A DNA stretch of 64,000 nt from Paraburkholderia sartisoli (GCF_900107685.1 NZ_FNRQ01000001.1:248001-312000); one strand, 5' to 3'. Shown: positions 11,341-19,919, counted from the first letter of the stretch. A program made the numbers and translations. The notes: generated by a model not told the origin, from the sequence alone.

Positions 11341-12645
11341 ATGAGCGGTTATCTTTCCCCGGATGTATCCGGCGCGCGGGGGCGTGGCCATCGCTGGAAA
11401 GTGCTGGGCGTCGGTTTTGCGGCCAACGCGAGTTTTTCGGCGGCGTTTTCCGGAATCCCCACCACGGCGGTGTTTATCCGCTCGGGCTATCACGTCGACA
11501 ATCACGCGCTGGGGCTCCTCTTTGGCATGCTCGGCCTCGGCATTGCAGTGAGCGAGCTGCCATGGGGTGTGCTCACGGACCGCTGGGGCGACCGGCGCGT
11601 GCTGCTGCTCGGCCTCGGGCTCACGGCGGCGGCGCTCGCGGCGATGGCCGCGTTCGTGTCGCCGAAGGGCGCGTACGTACCGGGCATCCCGATGCTAGCG
11701 GCGGGGCTGCTGCTGGTCGGGCTGCTGGGCGGCAGTGTCAACGGTTCGAGCGGTCGCGCCGTCATGGCGTGGTTTCGCGAAGGCGAACGCGGCCTCGCGA
11801 TGAGCATCCGGCAGACGGCCGTGCCGGCAGGCGGAGGAATTGGCGCGCTGGTTCTGCCGGCGCTGGCCGCGTGGCACGGCTTCGCGTGCGTGTATGGCGT
11901 GCTGGCGGTGCTGTGTACGGTGACCGCCGGATTCGCATGGCACTGGCTGCATGAGCCGCCCGCCGCGGAAGGCGGCGCGCGTGCCGCCCACGCCACACGT
12001 GTCGCACGTGATGAGGCGCGCCCGGCGCCGCAAGCCTCGCCGCTGCGTGACGTCCGGATCTGGCGCACGGCGCTCGGCATGGGCGTGCTGTGCGTGCCGC
12101 AACTGACCGTCTTGACGTTCGCCACCGTTTTTCTGCACGACTTCGGCCGCGCGGGTCTGCTCACGATCAGCGTCACGATGGCGGCGGTGCAGACGGGGGC
12201 GGCCATCATGCGCGTCTGGAGCGGTCACTGGACCGATCGTCACGGCAATCGCCGCGCATACATGCGTGCGTGCAGTCTGGTTACCGCGCTGCTGTTCGCG
12301 CCGCTTGCCGTGGTGACAGCGGGCGTGGGTGCGTCCCATGCGGCGATGGCGATCGTGTTCGCCGCGATGATCGTGCTGGGTGGCGTGTCGGCCTCGGCAT
12401 GGCACGGCGTCGCCTACACCGAACTGGCGACGCTCGCCGGCACGAACCGCGCCGGCACCGCGCTCGCGATCGGCAACACCTGTGTGTTCATGACGATGTT
12501 CCTCACGCCGCTCGCCATTCCGCTCGTGCTGTCGATCGGATCGTGGCCGCTCGTCTGGGCAATGGGAAGTCTCTGCGCACTGGTTGCGCTGCCCGTCTTT
12601 CCGCGGGCCGCCGTTTCGCGTTGCGCCAGGCCGGCGCAGGCATGA
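11341..12645 (+). CDS. MFS transporter (organic anion/sugar-type), LysR-linked
   Basis: A 434-residue major facilitator with 12 predicted helices and a Pro/Ala-rich central loop near 205-225. The helix 2-3 loop carries WGVLTDRWGDRRVLLLGLG, a clear MFS motif A. Helix 5 contains RQTAVPAGGGIGALVLPALA, as in CynX/NNP-like and anion transporters. The tail is short and basic. The start ATG is at 11341 (MSGYLSPDVSG). It sits divergent from a LysR gene that probably regulates it. The substrate cannot be read from the sequence. Confidence 0.87.
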   Translation: MSGYLSPDVSGARGRGHRWKVLGVGFAANASFSAAFSGIPTTAVFIRSGYHVDNHALGLLFGMLGLGIAVSELPWGVLTDRWGDRRVLLLGLGLTAAALAAMAAFVSPKGAYVPGIPMLAAGLLLVGLLGGSVNGSSGRAVMAWFREGERGLAMSIRQTAVPAGGGIGALVLPALAAWHGFACVYGVLAVLCTVTAGFAWHWLHEPPAAEGGARAAHATRVARDEARPAPQASPLRDVRIWRTALGMGVLCVPQLTVLTFATVFLHDFGRAGLLTISVTMAAVQTGAAIMRVWSGHWTDRHGNRRAYMRACSLVTALLFAPLAVVTAGVGASHAAMAIVFAAMIVLGGVSASAWHGVAYTELATLAGTNRAGTALAIGNTCVFMTMFLTPLAIPLVLSIGSWPLVWAMGSLCALVALPVFPRAAVSRCARPAQA

Positions 12646-12684
12646 GGCAAGAACCAGCACCGGTCGGGCAGGCGGCGATTTCTG

Positions 12685-12702
12685 GACAAATTACGATTTG
12701 TC
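12685..12702. promoter_or_regulatory. Inverted repeat upstream of the first response regulator
   Basis: GACAAAT-TACG-ATTTGTC has perfect 7-bp arms and a 4-bp spacer. It is centred about 145 bp upstream of the regulator start at 12838, in an AT-richer patch. It is a candidate binding site for one of the NarL-type regulators or for another factor. Confidence 0.45.
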
Positions 12703-12837
12703 ATACGATTCGGAGCACTCTGATTTTTGTTCTCTTTTTGCGGTGATGTGATTGGGTGTGGCGCGCCCCGATTTTCCCTGGCGCGCGCCGGGTATCGACC
12801 TCACACCTTCACACCTATACCAACATGGAGAGAAAGC

Positions 12838-13491
12838 ATGCCGAAAATACGGGTCGTCGTCGCCGACGATCATCCCTTTGTCGTGATCGGCGTTCGTGCG
12901 TCGCTTGCGTTGCACGAGAACATCGAGGTCGTCGGTGAGGCGACCGGTCCTCAGTCGCTGATGCGGCTGCTCGAGAGCCAGCCGTGCGACGTGCTCGTGA
13001 CCGACCTGACCATGCCGGAAGCGGGCGGTGCGCCCGCCGAGGACGGCTTGCGTCTCATGCGCCGCATCCGCCGGAACTGGCCGCAAATCCGCATCATCGT
13101 GCTGACGAGTCTCACGAACGCCGGCATCCTGCGCTCGATCATGACCGACGGCGTCTCTGGCGTGCTCAACAAAACCGGTTCGATGGAAGAACTGGCGACG
13201 GCGGTGCGCACGGTCGGCTACGGACGCTCTTACGTCAGCAAGTCGATTCTCGCCACGCTGGCGGAAGCCGGCTCGGAAGCGAGCGAGATGACGGTCGTCC
13301 CGCGCCTGTCACCGCGCGAAACCGAAGTGGTCGGCCTCTTCGTCAGCGGGCTGTCGATCAGCGAAATCGCGCGCCGGCTCGATCGCAACGTGCGCACCGT
13401 CAGCCGTCAGAAGCGCGACGCGATGCTCAAGCTGGGCGTGAGCAACGATCCAGGTCTGTTCGCATTCGTGCGCGCCCACGGCATGGCATGA
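12838..13491 (+). CDS. Response regulator 1, NarL/RcsB family
   Basis: A 217-residue two-component regulator. The receiver domain spans about 1-125, with acidic residues D10/D11, phospho-acceptor D56 (CDVLVTDLTMP), T90 and K112 all conserved. The LuxR-type HTH is at about 150-215 (LSPRETEVVGLFVSG, SISEIARRLDRNVRTVSRQK). The ATG at 12838 has GGAG upstream. Its linkage to a BvgS/RcsC-type hybrid kinase 2.5 kb downstream, and the RcsB/EvgA-like domain layout, suggest it receives phosphate from that kinase's Hpt domain. It is the first of three paralogous regulators. A 166-bp gap with its own dyad separates it from the next. Confidence 0.92.
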   Translation: MPKIRVVVADDHPFVVIGVRASLALHENIEVVGEATGPQSLMRLLESQPCDVLVTDLTMPEAGGAPAEDGLRLMRRIRRNWPQIRIIVLTSLTNAGILRSIMTDGVSGVLNKTGSMEELATAVRTVGYGRSYVSKSILATLAEAGSEASEMTVVPRLSPRETEVVGLFVSGLSISEIARRLDRNVRTVSRQKRDAMLKLGVSNDPGLFAFVRAHGMA

Positions 13492-13545
13492 AAAGAATCG
13501 GATGACTAAGTAAATAGATATCGTCGTCGGGGAAGATAGGGGATT

Positions 13546-13559
13546 TAAGACCTTTCTTA
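13546..13559. promoter_or_regulatory. RcsB-box-like dyad upstream of response regulator 2
   Basis: TAAGA-CCTT-TCTTA has perfect 5-bp arms and a 4-bp spacer, the same geometry as the enterobacterial RcsAB box. It lies in the only sizeable gap between regulators 1 and 2. A possible -10 (TAAATA, 13574-13579) would place the dyad over the -35 position, as for an activator. A related dyad occurs at 15048. Confidence 0.5.
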
Positions 13560-13657
13560 TGTCGATCGGATGGTAAATATTCGATTCTCGATCTGGCAGA
13601 CAGGCTGCCCGCAGCACGCGGGCATCCACGTGCAGACCCGCGCCGGAGACGAACCTC

Positions 13658-14374
13658 ATGATCACCCCCCGCCTTAGCGACAATAGCGACACCGGCGAAC
13701 CTGCCGCCGCGATTCGCACCCTCATCGCCGACGACCATCCGCTCGTTTTGCTCGCTGTGGAACACCTGTTGTCGGGCTTTCCGAACATCAGGATCGTGGG
13801 GCGCGCGTCGAACTCGGCCGAGGTGCTCGAACTGGCGGAAAAGACGCCCTGCGACCTCGTGGTGATGGACCTGCATATGCCATGTGGCGAGCAGGGCGAT
13901 GGTCTTGAAACCATTGCGCGCTTTCGGGCCCGTCATCCGCATGTCGCGCTGGTCCTGCTAACCATGGAATCCGACGCGGAGGCCCTGCAACAGGCCGTCA
14001 ATCTTGGTGCAAACGCGGTGGTGAGCAAGCGCGACCGCATCGATCTGATCAACGTGGCCATCGTGACCGTGCTTGCCCGCGAGTGCTACCTTGGCCCCAC
14101 CGTTCGCGCGCAGCTTTCCGATGCCACGCGAATACGTCAGCTCGACCAGGTGCGCCAGCTTCTGTCGCGCCGCGAGATGGAAGTGTTCACGCATTACGCG
14201 ACCGGTCTTGGAGTGACTGAAATCGCAACGCGGCTCGGGCGGAGCGTCAAGACGATCAGCGCGCAAAAATGCACGGCAATGAAAAAGCTCGCACTGCACA
14301 CCGACGTCGAACTGTTTCGCTTCGCAGTCGACCATGGTGTCGTGACCGAAGCCGCCATACAGGCCGCGCGTTGA
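13658..14374 (+). CDS. Response regulator 2, NarL/RcsB family
   Basis: A 238-residue regulator with a 19-residue leader before the receiver. Phospho-acceptor D71 (CDLVVMDLHMP), T102 and K124 are intact. The LuxR HTH is at about 170-230 (LSRREMEVFTHYATG, GVTEIATRLGRSVKTISAQK). It is preceded by an RcsB-box-like dyad about 100 bp upstream. Its stop codon overlaps the TTG start of regulator 3 (TTGA), implying translational coupling. It is a paralogue of regulators 1 and 3 with clearly diverged sequence, so the three probably bind different or overlapping sites. The start ATG gives MITPRLSDNSD; a shorter start cannot be excluded. Confidence 0.9.
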   Translation: MITPRLSDNSDTGEPAAAIRTLIADDHPLVLLAVEHLLSGFPNIRIVGRASNSAEVLELAEKTPCDLVVMDLHMPCGEQGDGLETIARFRARHPHVALVLLTMESDAEALQQAVNLGANAVVSKRDRIDLINVAIVTVLARECYLGPTVRAQLSDATRIRQLDQVRQLLSRREMEVFTHYATGLGVTEIATRLGRSVKTISAQKCTAMKKLALHTDVELFRFAVDHGVVTEAAIQAAR

Positions 14375-15015
14375 AGGAAACCGTTCGCGTCATCCTTGCC
14401 GACGATCACAGCAGCGTGCGGTACGGTCTGCGTGCATTGCTGTCGGCCGCGCCGCATGTGCGGGTCGTCGGCGAGGCCGCCGATACCCAGGCGCTGGCCG
14501 AACTGCTGGATGAGTACCACTGCGACGTGATCATCTCCGACATCGGCATGCCCGGCGTCGGTGGCGAGAGCAATTCGGTGTCGCTGCTGCGCCGTGTGCT
14601 GAGGGAGTCGCCGCATCCGCGGGTTGTCGTGCTGACGATGATCCATCACACGCACACGCTGCTCGGGCTGCTGCACATCGGCGTGAGCGCAATCGTCGAC
14701 AAGCGCGATGCGCCCGGTTCGCTGCTGGGTGCCATCGAAGCCGTGGTTGCCGGTACGGTGTGGCTGTCCGATCACGCGCGGCGCGCCCTGGAAGCCGCCG
14801 ATCCGTCCTTGCGACCGCGACTGGGCGTGTTGAGCCCGCGTGAGTGGGAAATTTTCCAGATGTATGCAAGCGGCATGACGATCGATGGCATCGCGCGAAC
14901 ACTCGATCGCAGCAGCAAGACGATCAGCACCCAGAAGCGCAGCGCAATGCGCAAGCTCGGCCTCACTTCTGAAGCCGAGCTTGCGGATTACGCTCGACAA
15001 ATCGGTTTGATCTGA
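14371..15015 (+). CDS. Response regulator 3, NarL/RcsB family (TTG start)
   Basis: A 214-residue regulator with D11/D12, phospho-acceptor D57 (CDVIISDIGMP), T89 and K111. The LuxR HTH is at about 145-205 (LSPREWEIFQMYASG, TIDGIARTLDRSSKTISTQK). An ATG at 14269 in the same frame would add 34 residues inside regulator 2 that do not resemble a receiver start. The TTG at 14371, which overlaps the upstream stop as TTGA, gives a canonical start (KETVRVILADDHSSVR). The overlap suggests coupled synthesis with regulator 2. It is followed by a 188-bp gap and then by aquaporin. Confidence 0.88.
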   Translation: MKETVRVILADDHSSVRYGLRALLSAAPHVRVVGEAADTQALAELLDEYHCDVIISDIGMPGVGGESNSVSLLRRVLRESPHPRVVVLTMIHHTHTLLGLLHIGVSAIVDKRDAPGSLLGAIEAVVAGTVWLSDHARRALEAADPSLRPRLGVLSPREWEIFQMYASGMTIDGIARTLDRSSKTISTQKRSAMRKLGLTSEAELADYARQIGLI

Positions 15016-15047
15016 TTGCGTTGACGGTTCCGCTGAGGTGGTCGATT

Positions 15048-15061
15048 TAGGAATTGTCCTA
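15048..15061. promoter_or_regulatory. RcsB-box-like dyad upstream of aquaporin/kinase
   Basis: TAGGA-ATTG-TCCTA has the same 5-4-5 geometry and the same TARGA/TCYTA half-sites as the dyad at 13546. It lies 143 bp upstream of the aquaporin start, between the regulator genes and the aquaporin-kinase pair. This suggests feedback control of the locus by its own regulators. Confidence 0.5.
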
Positions 15062-15203
15062 TAAGTAGCGCGGAAGGCGCGCCTCATACTCGCGCGTCCC
15101 AAGTGAAGCAGGCTTTTACATATTTCGTTATGCATATTGAACGTTTTATTCTCAAGATGGATTGCATTGTCGTGGCGAGCGGCGGCGAGCCGACGGAGAT
15201 CGC

Positions 15204-15947
15204 ATGTCCCGCCTGAGCAGTCGTCTGCTTGCAGAAGCAGCGGGCACGGCCTGGATCGTGTTTGTCGGCTGCGGCAGTCTGATTCTGAACAGTGCGCTTT
15301 CGCCAGGCGGCGGCGCGGGCCTGGCGGTGCCGGTCGCGTTCGGGCTTGCGCTCGCCATCGCCAGTTATGCCGCGCGCGGGCTGTCCGGTGCGCACTTCAA
15401 TCCCGCCGTGACGATCGGTTTCGCCGTCGCGCAACGTTTCCGCGTGAGCCATCTGCTGCCTTATATCGCCGCGCAGATTCTCGGCGCGACGGCGGGTGCC
15501 GCCTTGCTCGACATCGTCGCCAGTGGCCGGCCCGGGTTCGATCTTGCGATCAGCGACTTCGGTGCGAACGGCTATGCGGAACACTCGCCCGCTGACTTCC
15601 AGTTGCAGTCGGCGCTCGTACTCGAACTGACGATGTCGCTCGCGTTCGTCTGGCTGAATCTTCAGCTATCCCGACGTGCGTTGCGCCAGGTCGCGCCCTT
15701 CGTGAACGGCGCCTGTCTATGTGCAATCTACGTCATCGCCGTGCCGGTCACGAACGGTTCGATCAATCCGGCGCGTTCGAGCGGACCGGCGCTCTTCGTC
15801 GGTGGCTGGGCGCTCGATCAGCTTTGGCTTTTCTGGGCCGCGCCGATCGCCGGCGGCGTGCTCGCCGGTCTTTTGCATTCGCGCCCGGGCGTCAGCCGGA
15901 AAACGCATGCAGCCGGGTTGGCGCGCAAGACGCCCGAACACCCGTGA
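15204..15947 (+). CDS. Aquaporin (AqpZ-like) with altered selectivity filter
   Basis: A 247-residue six-helix MIP-family channel. Both NPA boxes are intact (HFNPAVTIG, N66; SINPARSSGP, N188), and the pore arginine R191 is present. Against E. coli AqpZ the aromatic/arginine filter F43-H174-T183-R189 aligns by eye with F46-Y176-G185-R191, so the water-specific His and Thr are replaced by Tyr and Gly. AqpZ-like segments such as GGWALDQLWLFW and NGYAEHSPADF are kept. Start ATG 15204 has GGAG. It lies 28 bp upstream of the hybrid kinase and is probably co-transcribed with it, which hints at an osmotic or small-solute role for the signalling system. The substrate (water, glycerol or another neutral solute) is uncertain. 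Confidence 0.9.
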   Translation: MSRLSSRLLAEAAGTAWIVFVGCGSLILNSALSPGGGAGLAVPVAFGLALAIASYAARGLSGAHFNPAVTIGFAVAQRFRVSHLLPYIAAQILGATAGAALLDIVASGRPGFDLAISDFGANGYAEHSPADFQLQSALVLELTMSLAFVWLNLQLSRRALRQVAPFVNGACLCAIYVIAVPVTNGSINPARSSGPALFVGGWALDQLWLFWAAPIAGGVLAGLLHSRPGVSRKTHAAGLARKTPEHP

Positions 15948-15975
15948 CTCCACCGCGTCGATATCCAGAACCCAA

Positions 15976-18900
15976 ATGAAGATTCAGTTCGCGTTTTCGC
16001 GGCGGAACGTCGTGCAGCGCGCGATGCGTTGCGTGCTGGTTTGCGTGGTGTTCGCGGTTGCGTCAGTCGCTCAGGTCGCGCTCGCGGTTGTACCGCTGGA
16101 GTCCGCGTCGGCCGCGCTGGCCGATGTATCCACGACCGGGCTGACCATCGGCATGCTCGCGGGCGGCTGGGCCCCGTTCGAGAGCGTCAATGGCGCGAAC
16201 CTGAACGGCCTGAGCGTCGACTATCTGCGCGCGCTCGTGGGCCCAGGCGTGACGTTTGAAACCCGCACGTACGCCGACATGCCACAACTGCTCGACGCCG
16301 CGTGCAAAGGGCAGATCGACGTTCTGATGAGCGCCGCGCGCACACCTGAGCGCGAGCGTTGCCTGTTGTTCACCGCGCCGTACTTTCGTGCGCCGTTATC
16401 CGTGGTGACGCGCGAGGAGCGCGCCGCGTCTTTCACGCGCGGCCAGTTGCAGGGCGCCCGTCTCGCCACCGAAAAGGGTTTCGCCCTCGAAGACTTCCTT
16501 GGCGAGCGCTATCCACGTGCACACGTTCTTACCTATGCCAATACGCTGGCCGCGCTCGCTGCTGTCGAGCGCGGTGAAGCCGATGCGTATCTCGGCTTCG
16601 CGCCCGCGGTCCGCGCGCTGCTCTCCAGTGGGGCATTCGCTTCCCTCGATGTCGCGTTCGACGACATAGGGCGCACTGGCGAATTGCGCTTCGCCGTGCC
16701 GCGCCAGCATCCCGCGCTGCGCGACGATCTCGATCGCGCGCTGTCGGCGATGTCGCAGGATGAGCGGCGTCGTATCCGCAGCCGGTGGATCGCTCCGCCT
16801 GCACCACCGCGCGGAATCGGGTCCATCAGCGCGATGCGTCTGCTGCCGTTCCTGATTGCGATCGGCGCAATCCTGATCGTGACGTTGCGCGCCTATGCAC
16901 TGCTGCAACGTGAAATGCGCCTGCGCAAGCGCACCGAGCGCGAACTCGCGACACAGCTCAACTTCCAGCAGACGATGATGGAGATGGTGCCTTACCCGCT
17001 CGTCGCGAAGGATCTCGACGGGCGGTACATCGCCGTCAATCGTGCGTATGAGGCGTCCACAGGGCTCGCCCGTTCAGTGGTGACTGGCAGGACGAGCCTC
17101 GACGTCAAGGCGTGGGGCGCCGCGAACAGCGAGAGTCTCGACCGCATGACGCGGCGCACGCTGGAAAGCGGCGCGTGGCAGCAGGTCGAGCTGGAATTCA
17201 CCGGCCGCGCGGGCGACGTTCGACACGGGTTGTTCTGGACATGCCTGTGTACGGGCTTCGACGGCACGCCCTCGTGCGTGCTTGGGACGCTCGTCGATAT
17301 CACCGATATCCGTCAGGCGGAAGTCCACGCGCACGAAACCGAGCGACGTCTCTTCGACGTCACGCGCTCGCTTCCGGCCGTCGTGTTCCAGTTGCGCCGC
17401 GACCCGTCCGGCGCGTACTCCTTTCTCTACGTCGGCGGCGACACGCAGGGTCTGCTGGGCAACGATGGCCGCGCGTTGACCGAACCGGGCAGCCTCGATT
17501 TCGGGCGCGTCTGCGCGGAAGATCGCCGCGCGTTGATGGTGGTGCTCGAGCGCTCGGCGCGCTCGCTGCAGCCGGTTCACGTCGAATTCCGCTTCGACGG
17601 CGGCGGGCCCGGTTTTCGCTGGGTGCGCGCGGAACTGGTGCCGCGTCGCGAGGCGGCGCATAGCATCGTGTGGAGCGGCTACGGCGTCGACGCGAGCGTC
17701 GACCACGCCCGCGCCGACGAACTGGCGCGCGCCCGCGACGTCGCCGAAGCCGCGTCGCGCGCGAAGGACGATTTTCTCGCGATGATGAGCCACGAAATCC
17801 GCACGCCGATGAACGGCGTGCTGGGTCTCGTCGAAGTGCTGGAACGTACGCCGCTCAAGGCCGATCAGGGCGAGATGCTCGGCATGATCCACGAGTCGGC
17901 GGGCGCGCTGCTGCAGATTCTCGACGATCTGCTCGACTATTCGAAGATCGAAGCGGGCCGCCTCACGATCGAATCGGAGCCGATCGAACTGCGCGAACTG
18001 GTCGACAACGCGGTCGGGCTGCTCGCGGGGCGCGCGCATGAAAAAGGACTGAAAGTGCGCGTGGACGTCGAACCCGACGTGGCCGCGAGCCTGCGCGGCG
18101 ACAGCGTGCGGCTGCGGCAGATCCTCTTCAATCTGCTGGGCAACGCGATCAAGTTCACGCCAGCCGGCGAAGTGGCCGTGCGGGTCGCGTTGCATGAGCA
18201 GACGGACAGCGTGCAGAGCGTCGATATCGTCGTCGAAGACACCGGCATCGGCATCGCGCCGGACGTGCAGGCACGACTTTTCGAGCCGTTCGTGCAGGCC
18301 GAATCGTCGACGACGCGGCGGTTCGGCGGCACAGGGCTCGGGCTGACGATCTGCCGCAAGCTGGTCGATCTGATGGGCGGCACGCTCGAACTGCGAAGCA
18401 CGCCTGGAACCGGCACGCGCATGACGCTGCGGCTCGCGATGCCGGTCGAACGGAAAAGCCATACCGCGGGCCGGCTGCGAGGCAAACGCGGCGTGGTCGT
18501 CACCGCCGACACGCAGGTGGCCGAGGCGATGGTGCATTTCGGCAAGGCGCTAGGGCTTGCGCTGAAGCGCATCTTGCCGGCTGCGCTCGACAATCCGGAG
18601 CCTGCGACGTTCGCTGCCGTCGATCTGCTTTTCATTGCCGAAGGCCTCGTCGTCCCGAACGATGTTCCATCGCATGTGCGCGTGATCTGCCTGACGGAAA
18701 AGCCGAAGCCGACGGGTTATCGCATCGTCGACGATAACGTCAGGCTCAGTGTCAATCCGATCTCCTGGCGCGGGCTGGGGGCGGCGTGCGCCGCGGCGCT
18801 GAGCGGCCTCGCGAGCGTGCCTTCGCGGCAGACCGGCGCGATCGAAACCGGCGTTGTCGAGCCCGATCGCGAGCGCGCGATGGCGAGCGGGCGGCTCGTG

Positions 18901-19737
18901 CTCGTAGCAGAAGATCATCCGGTGAACCAGGAACTGATCCGCCATCAGCTCGCGTTGCTCGGCTTCGCGTGCGACGTGGTCGATGACGGCGCCGAAGCCC
19001 TCACCGCACTCGGGCGCACGCGGTACGGCTTTCTGATAACCGACTGTCACATGCCCAATCTGTCGGGCTACGAACTGGCGCGGGAAGTGCGTGCGCGTGA
19101 AGGCAGACGCGGGCAGGGCGATGCGACGCGGCTGCCGATTCTCGGCATCACCGCGAACACCGCGCCGGAGGATTTGCGGGCTTGCCGCGAAGCCGGGATG
19201 GACGACTGCCTTGTCAAACCCACGCGTCTCGCCACCTTGCGGGATTACCTCGCGCGCTGGTTTGGTGCGGATACCACGCATGCATCGGGCGAAACCTCGC
19301 GGATGACGGACGCCGGTGACATCCCCCTGATGAACCGGCCCACGCCCGCGCTCGCGCCGACGCACGCATTCGTACCGGTCGACCTCGCGTACATGACGCA
19401 GTTGTGGGGAAGCGAGTCGACGGTAAAGTCGCTGCTCGATGCGTTTGTCTCCGCGGTGCGCGACGACCTGCGCGCGTTGCCCGTGCTGCTGGATGGCATC
19501 GACGGGACGCAGCCCGTCGATTCACGGGATATCGAACCGTTGCGGGAGTGGCATCACCGCGTGATGGGCGCAGCGGGCGTGCTGCAGTATCCGCCGTTGC
19601 TCGAGTTGCTGGAGCGCTACCGGCAAGGGATGCGGCAGTGGAGCGCCACACAGCTTCGCGCGGAGGGACACGCACTCGTGGCACAGTGCGGGACGATTCT
19701 GGACGGAATCGAAGAGCAGGCGGCACTGCTCGCCTGA
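15976..19737 (+). CDS. BvgS-like unorthodox hybrid histidine kinase
   Basis: A 1253-residue sensor. An N-terminal signal/anchor spans about 15-38, then one periplasmic SBP_bac_3 (Venus flytrap) domain about 54-278, and TM near 287-310. Two PAS-like domains begin at about 326 and 457. The HisKA domain has H606 (MMSHEIRTPMNG), and the HATPase has GTGLGLTI near 785. A degenerate receiver-like segment (about 836-945) lacks an obvious phospho-acceptor. A functional receiver has D1023 (ITDCHMPNLSG), and an Hpt domain has H1194 (HHRVMGAAG), where the usual K/R before Gly is Met. BvgS itself has two flytraps; this has one. It should feed the three upstream regulators by His-Asp-His-Asp relay. The ATG at 15976 starts just before the signal sequence; an upstream in-frame start would lie inside aquaporin. 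Confidence 0.93.
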   Translation: MKIQFAFSRRNVVQRAMRCVLVCVVFAVASVAQVALAVVPLESASAALADVSTTGLTIGMLAGGWAPFESVNGANLNGLSVDYLRALVGPGVTFETRTYADMPQLLDAACKGQIDVLMSAARTPERERCLLFTAPYFRAPLSVVTREERAASFTRGQLQGARLATEKGFALEDFLGERYPRAHVLTYANTLAALAAVERGEADAYLGFAPAVRALLSSGAFASLDVAFDDIGRTGELRFAVPRQHPALRDDLDRALSAMSQDERRRIRSRWIAPPAPPRGIGSISAMRLLPFLIAIGAILIVTLRAYALLQREMRLRKRTERELATQLNFQQTMMEMVPYPLVAKDLDGRYIAVNRAYEASTGLARSVVTGRTSLDVKAWGAANSESLDRMTRRTLESGAWQQVELEFTGRAGDVRHGLFWTCLCTGFDGTPSCVLGTLVDITDIRQAEVHAHETERRLFDVTRSLPAVVFQLRRDPSGAYSFLYVGGDTQGLLGNDGRALTEPGSLDFGRVCAEDRRALMVVLERSARSLQPVHVEFRFDGGGPGFRWVRAELVPRREAAHSIVWSGYGVDASVDHARADELARARDVAEAASRAKDDFLAMMSHEIRTPMNGVLGLVEVLERTPLKADQGEMLGMIHESAGALLQILDDLLDYSKIEAGRLTIESEPIELRELVDNAVGLLAGRAHEKGLKVRVDVEPDVAASLRGDSVRLRQILFNLLGNAIKFTPAGEVAVRVALHEQTDSVQSVDIVVEDTGIGIAPDVQARLFEPFVQAESSTTRRFGGTGLGLTICRKLVDLMGGTLELRSTPGTGTRMTLRLAMPVERKSHTAGRLRGKRGVVVTADTQVAEAMVHFGKALGLALKRILPAALDNPEPATFAAVDLLFIAEGLVVPNDVPSHVRVICLTEKPKPTGYRIVDDNVRLSVNPISWRGLGAACAAALSGLASVPSRQTGAIETGVVEPDRERAMASGRLVLVAEDHPVNQELIRHQLALLGFACDVVDDGAEALTALGRTRYGFLITDCHMPNLSGYELAREVRAREGRRGQGDATRLPILGITANTAPEDLRACREAGMDDCLVKPTRLATLRDYLARWFGADTTHASGETSRMTDAGDIPLMNRPTPALAPTHAFVPVDLAYMTQLWGSESTVKSLLDAFVSAVRDDLRALPVLLDGIDGTQPVDSRDIEPLREWHHRVMGAAGVLQYPPLLELLERYRQGMRQWSATQLRAEGHALVAQCGTILDGIEEQAALLA

Positions 19738-19800
19738 CGACGTGTGACGTAGCTGTGTCACTGGCAAGAAAAGCAACGTGACCCGCGCGCGGCGCAGACG

Positions 19801-19826
19801 AAAAAAAACGCGGCCGTAGCCGCGTT
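19801..19826 (-). terminator. Rho-independent terminator (minus strand) for the lysR gene
   Basis: Read on the minus strand, AACGCGGC and GCCGCGTT form an 8-bp stem with a 4-base loop, followed by eight T residues. It lies about 95 bp past the lysR stop, between the convergent kinase and lysR genes. Confidence 0.75.
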
Positions 19827-19919
19827 AAAGGTTTGGAGACACCCTTCGATGAAGGAGTCACTTCTCGCAAATCGGAGAGTACGCGTTCCGTGTCTAAAGA
19901 TTGAGGCCAGATTGCGCAA

